Part shown: positions 59,829 through 64,000 of the stretch, one piece after another
Numbering within the stretch: the first letter of the stretch is position 1
Layout of the letters: each line of letters opens with the position of its first letter
NCBI GenBank assembly: GCA_029973955.1
Contig: JARKQJ010000005.1
Span: forward strand, 50,638-114,637
Direction of reading: 5' to 3'
Origin: Paludibaculum sp.
GTDB lineage: Bacteria > Acidobacteriota > Terriglobia > Bryobacterales > Bryobacteraceae
Length of the DNA: 64,000 nucleotides
Position numbers and translations under genes: made by a program
Notes under the pieces: model-generated
What the model was told of the DNA's origin: nothing
Databases searched by the model: none
What the model saw: the letters and a program-made list of their open reading frames with translations, nothing else

Positions 59829-61215
59829 TAATGGCCAGGCCGTACACGCTGTTGAACGCCTCGCCCACTGCCTCATACAGAGTCGGATGGGCGTGAATCG
59901 TGGACATCATCGTCTCCACGGTCGCTTCGGCTTCCATCGCCGCCACCGCCTCGCCGATCAGTTCGTAGGCATGCGGACCAATGATGTGCACGCCCAGAAT
60001 CTCGCCGTATTTCGCGTCGGCCACCACTTTCACGAAGCCGCCGTGGTTGCCCAGAATCGTAGCCTTCGAGTTGCCGGCGAAGGGAAACTTGCCCACCTTC
60101 ACGTCGTAACCCTGCTCGCGCGCCTGCTTCTCCGTGAGGCCCACGCTGCCGATACCCGGCTCGGTGTAAGTGCAGCCCGGAATCCGGTTCTTGCGGATCG
60201 GCGTCGCTTCCTTGCCGGCGATGTGCGCCACGGCCACCATGCCTTCCATGGTCGCCACGTGCGCCAGTTGCGGAGTGCCGGCCACGATGTCGCCGATGGC
60301 GTACAGCCCCGGTTCACCCGTGCGCTGATACCCGTCCACCTTCACGAAGCCGCGGTCCAGTTCGGCGCGCGTGTTCTCCACTCCGCAGGAGTCCGTGTTC
60401 GGTTTGCGGCCCACGGCCACCAGCAGCATCTCGCCGCTGAATGCCTGCGTCTTGCCGTTCGAAAGCTGCACCTGCAGAGTCACGCCCTCGGCCGTGCGCT
60501 GCACTTCCAGCACCTTCGCGCCGGTCTCGGTGTTGATCCCCTGCTTCTTGAACTGGCGCTCCAGTTCCTTGCTCACTTCCTCGTCTTCCACCGGAACCAG
60601 GCGCGGCAGCATTTCGAATACCGTCACATCGCTGCCGAAACGCTTGAAGATGGAGGCGAACTCCACCCCCACCGCCCCGGCGCCGATCACCAGCAGGCTC
60701 TTCGGCACGTCCGTGCGCGACAGGATCTCGATGTTGGTGACGATCGTCTTCGCGTCCGGCGTCAGCCCCGGAATCATGCGCGCTTCCGAGCCCGTCGCCA
60801 GAATGATGTTCTTCGCTTCCAGTGTGCGGCTTTCGTTGCCCGAAAGCACCTCCACCTGGCCTCTCCCCTTCAGCCGCGCGAAGCCCTTGATCACGTCGAC
60901 CTTGTGCTTCTTCATCAGGAACTCGATGCCCTTGGCATGGCTCGTGACCACTTTGTTCTTGCGGTCCAGCACCTTCAGGTAATCGAGCCGCGGATCCTGG
61001 CAGGAGATCCCCTGCGCTTCCGGGTTCTTGAAGTAATCCCACACCTCGGCGGTGTGCAACAGCGCTTTTGTGGGAACGCAGCCGACGTGCAGACACGTCC
61101 CACCCAAGGCAGGGCTTTTTTCGATGAGTGCAGTTTTCAAGCCGAACTGCCCGGCGCGGATCGCGGCGGAATAGCCCCCAGGTCCGCTGCCGATCACGAT
61201 CAGGTCGTAGGACAT
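59821..61215 (-). CDS. lpd: Dihydrolipoyl dehydrogenase (E3)
   Basis: A 464-residue FAD/NAD disulfide oxidoreductase that reoxidises the lipoyl groups of the E2 complex. The FAD motif GSGPGGYSAAIRAGQFG and the redox-active pair Cys 41/Cys 46 in GGTCLHVGCVPTKALL are intact, as is the C-terminal His-Glu in STIHAHPTLYEAVGEAF. The start at 61215 gives the usual E3 length; an upstream ATG at 61245 would add ten residues. GAGG lies very close to the start. It leads the lpd-lipB-E2 set. Confidence 0.95.
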   Translation of the reverse strand: MSYDLIVIGSGPGGYSAAIRAGQFGLKTALIEKSPALGGTCLHVGCVPTKALLHTAEVWDYFKNPEAQGISCQDPRLDYLKVLDRKNKVVTSHAKGIEFLMKKHKVDVIKGFARLKGRGQVEVLSGNESRTLEAKNIILATGSEARMIPGLTPDAKTIVTNIEILSRTDVPKSLLVIGAGAVGVEFASIFKRFGSDVTVFEMLPRLVPVEDEEVSKELERQFKKQGINTETGAKVLEVQRTAEGVTLQVQLSNGKTQAFSGEMLLVAVGRKPNTDSCGVENTRAELDRGFVKVDGYQRTGEPGLYAIGDIVAGTPQLAHVATMEGMVAVAHIAGKEATPIRKNRIPGCTYTEPGIGSVGLTEKQAREQGYDVKVGKFPFAGNSKATILGNHGGFVKVVADAKYGEILGVHIIGPHAYELIGEAVAAMEAEATVETMMSTIHAHPTLYEAVGEAFNSVYGLAINA

Positions 61216-61244
61216 CGCCTCTATTCTACCATCGGCGGATTTCA

Positions 61245-61250
61245 CATAAT
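61245..61250 (+). promoter_or_regulatory. -10-like element seven bases before the POTRA protein start
   Basis: CATAAT at 61245-61250 lies seven bases before ATG 61258 and overlaps an upstream in-frame ATG at 61249. Weak GGAA lies between them. The arrangement resembles the leaderless-type starts at 5737 and 17578. Confidence 0.35.
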
Positions 61251-61257
61251 GGAATCA

Positions 61258-62616
61258 ATGACATTCATACGTGTGGGGCCGCTGCTCCTGGCGCTCGCCG
61301 CCACCCTCGCCCCTGCCCAGACCGCCCCGCCCCGGCAGCCGGCCCGCAAAGCCGCTCCCGCCCGGTCGGATCTCGGCGATCCGGCCCAGTGGCCCATCCG
61401 CGAAATCCGCGTCTCCGGCCACAAGCACTACACCCCGCAGCAGATCGTCGCTGCCAGCGGCCTCAAGGGCGATAGCACCGTCTCCCGGCAGACCTTCGAA
61501 GCCGTCCGCGATCGCCTGCTCGCCACCGGCTGCATCGAAACCATCACCTGGAAGTACCAACCCGTGCCCGACGGCGGCGCCTACAGCGTCACCCTCATCA
61601 TCACGGAGCCCGACCAGTTCCTGCCCTGGGTCATCGACCGTGTGCCCGTCGACCGCGACGCCTTCTTCGCCCGCGCAAAGCAGGAGATTCCCATGTTCTC
61701 CGAGACCATTCCCTCCACCGAGGCCCTCCTCAACCGCGGCGCCGCCCTGCTCGAAAAAATGGCCGCCGAAAAGGGCGTGAAGGAGCCAATGGGCGCCAAG
61801 GTCCTCCTCATCCAGAAGGACACCATCGCCATCGTCTTCGGCCCCAGGACTCCGCCGCCCAACGTGGCCGAAGTGCGCTTCACCGGAGCCCGCGCCGTCG
61901 ATCCCCGCGAACTCGTCAAATCCCTCTCCCAGGTCGCCATCGGCATGCCCTACATCGAGGCCAACTTCCGCATGGTGCTTGAAAATCAGATCAAGCCCAT
62001 GTACGAAACCGCCGGACGCCTGCTCGTCACCTTCCCCCAACTCGACGTCACCCCCGCCGCCAATGGCCGCGGCGTCCTGGTGACCATCCACGTGGACGAA
62101 GGCGGTAACTATGTCCTGGAGGACATCCAGGTCCGCGGCACTAACCTCTCCGAACAGGACCTCAAGGACGCTGGCCAGTTCAAGACCGGCCAGACCGTCA
62201 ACTACTCCGAAATCGGCAAGGGCCTCAACCGCATCACCGACGAACTCAAGGCCAACGGCTACATGAAGGCCTCCTACAAGGCCCAGCGCCGCGTCAACGA
62301 ACAGAAGAAGACGGTCATTCTCGTCGTCGACTACGACCCCGGCCCCCAATACCGCTTCGGCAAGCTCGAAATCAAGGGGCTCGACATCGAGTCAGAGCCC
62401 GTCATCCGCAAGCTCTGGGCCATCAAGCCGGGCGACCCCTTCCGCGGCGGTTACCCCGACATGTTCCTCAACACCATCCGCGACCGCGGCATCTTCGACG
62501 ACCTCGGCGAGACCAAGGCCGAACTCAAGCCCGACGACAAAACCCTCCTCGTCGACGTCCTGCTCATCTTCAAAGGCGCGCCGCCCAAGCCCAAGGAAAA
62601 GAGGCCCGGCTGGTAG
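61258..62616 (+). CDS. Secreted protein with about four POTRA domains and no barrel
   Basis: A 452-residue exported protein. ATG 61258 (or 61249) precedes a signal peptide (FIRVGPLLLALAATLAPAQ). Four beta-alpha-beta segments resemble POTRA domains: about 45-115 (IREIRVSGHKHYTPQQIVAA), about 200-285 (VAEVRFTGARAVDPRELVKS), about 287-360 (LEDIQVRGTNLSEQDLKDAG) and about 365-435 (FGKLEIKGLDIESEPVIRKL). BamA-family proteins continue into a membrane barrel; this one ends in a basic tail (KEKRPGW). It may be a periplasmic chaperone or partner of an assembly or secretion complex. The same frame is open far upstream only because it is antisense to lpd. Confidence 0.78.
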   Translation: MTFIRVGPLLLALAATLAPAQTAPPRQPARKAAPARSDLGDPAQWPIREIRVSGHKHYTPQQIVAASGLKGDSTVSRQTFEAVRDRLLATGCIETITWKYQPVPDGGAYSVTLIITEPDQFLPWVIDRVPVDRDAFFARAKQEIPMFSETIPSTEALLNRGAALLEKMAAEKGVKEPMGAKVLLIQKDTIAIVFGPRTPPPNVAEVRFTGARAVDPRELVKSLSQVAIGMPYIEANFRMVLENQIKPMYETAGRLLVTFPQLDVTPAANGRGVLVTIHVDEGGNYVLEDIQVRGTNLSEQDLKDAGQFKTGQTVNYSEIGKGLNRITDELKANGYMKASYKAQRRVNEQKKTVILVVDYDPGPQYRFGKLEIKGLDIESEPVIRKLWAIKPGDPFRGGYPDMFLNTIRDRGIFDDLGETKAELKPDDKTLLVDVLLIFKGAPPKPKEKRPGW

Positions 62617-62674
62617 CCGGCCCTGCTTCCGGCCTGGCGAACGGCCGCCGCGTGGCGTAAAGTGAGATTTCGCC

Positions 62675-63994
62675 ATGCGACTAAAGAACCTGCTTGTCTT
62701 CTTTGTTGGGACGTTCGCCCTCTCCGCCGCCGATCCCGGCGAGGCCGCCCGCCTGAAGAGGTTCAACGACGCCAAGTTCGGCATGTTCATCCATTGGGGC
62801 CCTTACTCGCTGGCCAGTGTCGAGGCCTCCTGGCCCATCATGGTGCCCGGCAAATGGGGGATCAGCGAGCCCGACTATCGCGCCCTGCCCCAGCGCTTCA
62901 ACCCCGTCCAGTTCGACCCCCAGGCCTGGGTCCGCCTCGCCAAGGAGGCCGGGCAGCGCTACATCGTCTTCACCTCGAAGCACCATGACGGCTTCGCCAT
63001 GTTCGATTCGCAGTACACCGACTACAAAATCACCAAGACCCCTTACGGCAAGGACATCGCCAAAATGCTGGCCGACGCCGCCAGGACCGAAGGCATCCCC
63101 TTCGGCTTCTACTACTCCCCTCCCGACATGAACCACCCCGGCTTCCGCGACACCGCCAAGCTCTCCACCACCAACTGGCGCGGTGAGCCCCATCGCCCCG
63201 AGTGGCCACTCTATCTCGATTACATGGAACTCCAGCTCACTGAGCTGCTCACCCGCTACGGCAACCTGTTCGTCGTTTGGTTCGATGGCCTCAGCAACCA
63301 GCAGATCTATAACGGCCGCCGCTTCCACAAGCTGATCCGCGAGATCCAACCCGACGCCCTCATCAACAACCGCATCGGCCTCACGGGCGACTACGTCACT
63401 CCGGAGCAGCGCCTCCCCAAGGGCATCCCCACCAAGGGCGCCGCCGTCGGCAATACGGATCCCAACGACAAGGGCCTGGCCACCACCGCACCCACCCCCG
63501 ATCAGTTCCAGCCCTGGGAAACCTGCATGACCATCAACGGAACCTGGGCCTATAACAGGAACGACACGCGCTACAAGAGCTCCACGGAACTGGTCCGGGC
63601 CCTCATCGACGCAGCCAGCAAGGGCGGGAACTTCCTGCTCAACGTCGGCCCCACTCCCGAGGGCACCATCCAGCCTGAATTTCAGGAACGCCTCCGCGCC
63701 ATCGGAGCCTGGCTCAAAGTGAACGGCGATTCGATCTACGGCACCACCTATGGCCCGGTGCAGGACCTCAAGTGGGGCCGTACCACCGCCAAAGGCAAGA
63801 CCGTCTACCTCCACATCTTCGACCCGCCCGCGGCCCTCGAACTCCCCCTCGGGAAACTCAAAGTCGCTCGCATCCGGGCCCTCAGCGGAGGCGCGCCCCT
63901 CCACTTCACCCAGCAAGCCGGCACCCTCAAAATCGATCCAGCCGGCCTCCCGGCCGACCCCCACGCCGCCGTAATCGCCATCGAAACCCGCTAG
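62675..63994 (+). CDS. Alpha-L-fucosidase (GH29)
   Basis: A 439-residue secreted glycoside hydrolase that cleaves terminal alpha-L-fucose from glycans. The signal peptide (LKNLLVFFVGTFALSAA) precedes RFNDAKFGMFIHWGPYSLAS, the GH29 start. The nucleophile Asp 204 is in NLFVVWFDGLSN. Other family segments are YIVFTSKHHDGFAMFDS and GGNFLLNVGPTPEG. The C-terminal part is a small beta-sandwich. No recognisable ribosome site precedes the ATG; TAAAGT about 11 bases upstream could be a -10. It fits a glycan-degrading lifestyle. Confidence 0.93.
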   Translation: MRLKNLLVFFVGTFALSAADPGEAARLKRFNDAKFGMFIHWGPYSLASVEASWPIMVPGKWGISEPDYRALPQRFNPVQFDPQAWVRLAKEAGQRYIVFTSKHHDGFAMFDSQYTDYKITKTPYGKDIAKMLADAARTEGIPFGFYYSPPDMNHPGFRDTAKLSTTNWRGEPHRPEWPLYLDYMELQLTELLTRYGNLFVVWFDGLSNQQIYNGRRFHKLIREIQPDALINNRIGLTGDYVTPEQRLPKGIPTKGAAVGNTDPNDKGLATTAPTPDQFQPWETCMTINGTWAYNRNDTRYKSSTELVRALIDAASKGGNFLLNVGPTPEGTIQPEFQERLRAIGAWLKVNGDSIYGTTYGPVQDLKWGRTTAKGKTVYLHIFDPPAALELPLGKLKVARIRALSGGAPLHFTQQAGTLKIDPAGLPADPHAAVIAIETR

Positions 63995-64000
63995 CGACGC

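Noticed and set aside
59887..61257. A long plus-strand frame continuous with the POTRA protein
   Set aside because: This part is antisense to lpd and lacks any motif; the real start is at the signal peptide at 61258.

Overview
The window looks like chromosomal DNA from a high-GC, Gram-negative bacterium. The best fit is an Acidobacteriota member of the Bryobacterales/Solibacter type. This placement is inferred from gene content and style, not from a marker gene. The supporting features are two TonB-dependent receptors of the large acidobacterial kind, PEP-CTERM proteins, an XrtA-type polysaccharide deacetylase, lipid A and LPS-export genes (fabZ, lpxA, lpxI, lptE), a PafA-like phosphatase, many secreted TPR proteins and a GH29 fucosidase. 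I see no rRNA, tRNA, CRISPR array, insertion sequence or prophage, so this is mostly housekeeping backbone.

Layout. 0-5 kb: pyruvate:ferredoxin oxidoreductase (nifJ) and a dihydroorotate-dehydrogenase-like partner, then a perfect 33-bp inverted repeat and a PEP-CTERM gene whose sorting tail is cut off by an in-frame amber codon. 5.7-16 kb: a TonB receptor, a hybrid histidine kinase, an MFS transporter, an intact PEP-CTERM protein, and a TPR/DUF4920/PafA-like operon on the minus strand. 16-21 kb: miaA, a small secreted protein, a TPR lipoprotein-like protein and a plug-less TonB-receptor-like protein. 21-24 kb: argC-argB-argA with a possible ARG box. 24-30 kb: a NarL-type two-component pair, a Tat-exported sugar isomerase, sppA and a FliA/WhiG-type sigma factor. 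31-35 kb: fabZ-lpxA-lpxI-GnnA-like oxidoreductase-tonB, divergent across only 25 bp from 35-40.7 kb: M20 peptidase, psd, pssA, a degenerate ASADH-fold protein, lptE and holA. 40.7-46 kb: nucleotide-sugar dehydrogenase, XrtA-type deacetylase, TPR proteins, rnc. 46-48 kb: flbD-motA-motB. 48-55 kb: a coiled-coil secreted protein, a GT-C glycosyltransferase-like protein, argD and a LytS/LytTR pair. 55-64 kb: small enzymes, a lipoate-dependent cluster (lpd-lipB-E2), a POTRA-only protein and the fucosidase.

How the parts fit. Envelope construction dominates: lipid A (fabZ, lpxA, lpxI, GnnA-like), phospholipid (psd, pssA), LPS export (lptE), TonB energy transduction, exopolysaccharide sugar supply and deacetylation, and exosortase-type substrates. 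Arginine synthesis is split between argCBA and a distant argD. The FliA-type sigma factor and flbD-motAB point to motility.

Whole-window signal: the + strand is G-rich on the left and C-rich on the right whichever strand the genes lie on, with the change near 45-49 kb. That is the pattern expected at a replication terminus. Very long antisense reading frames are a by-product of the GC-rich codon usage and were left out.
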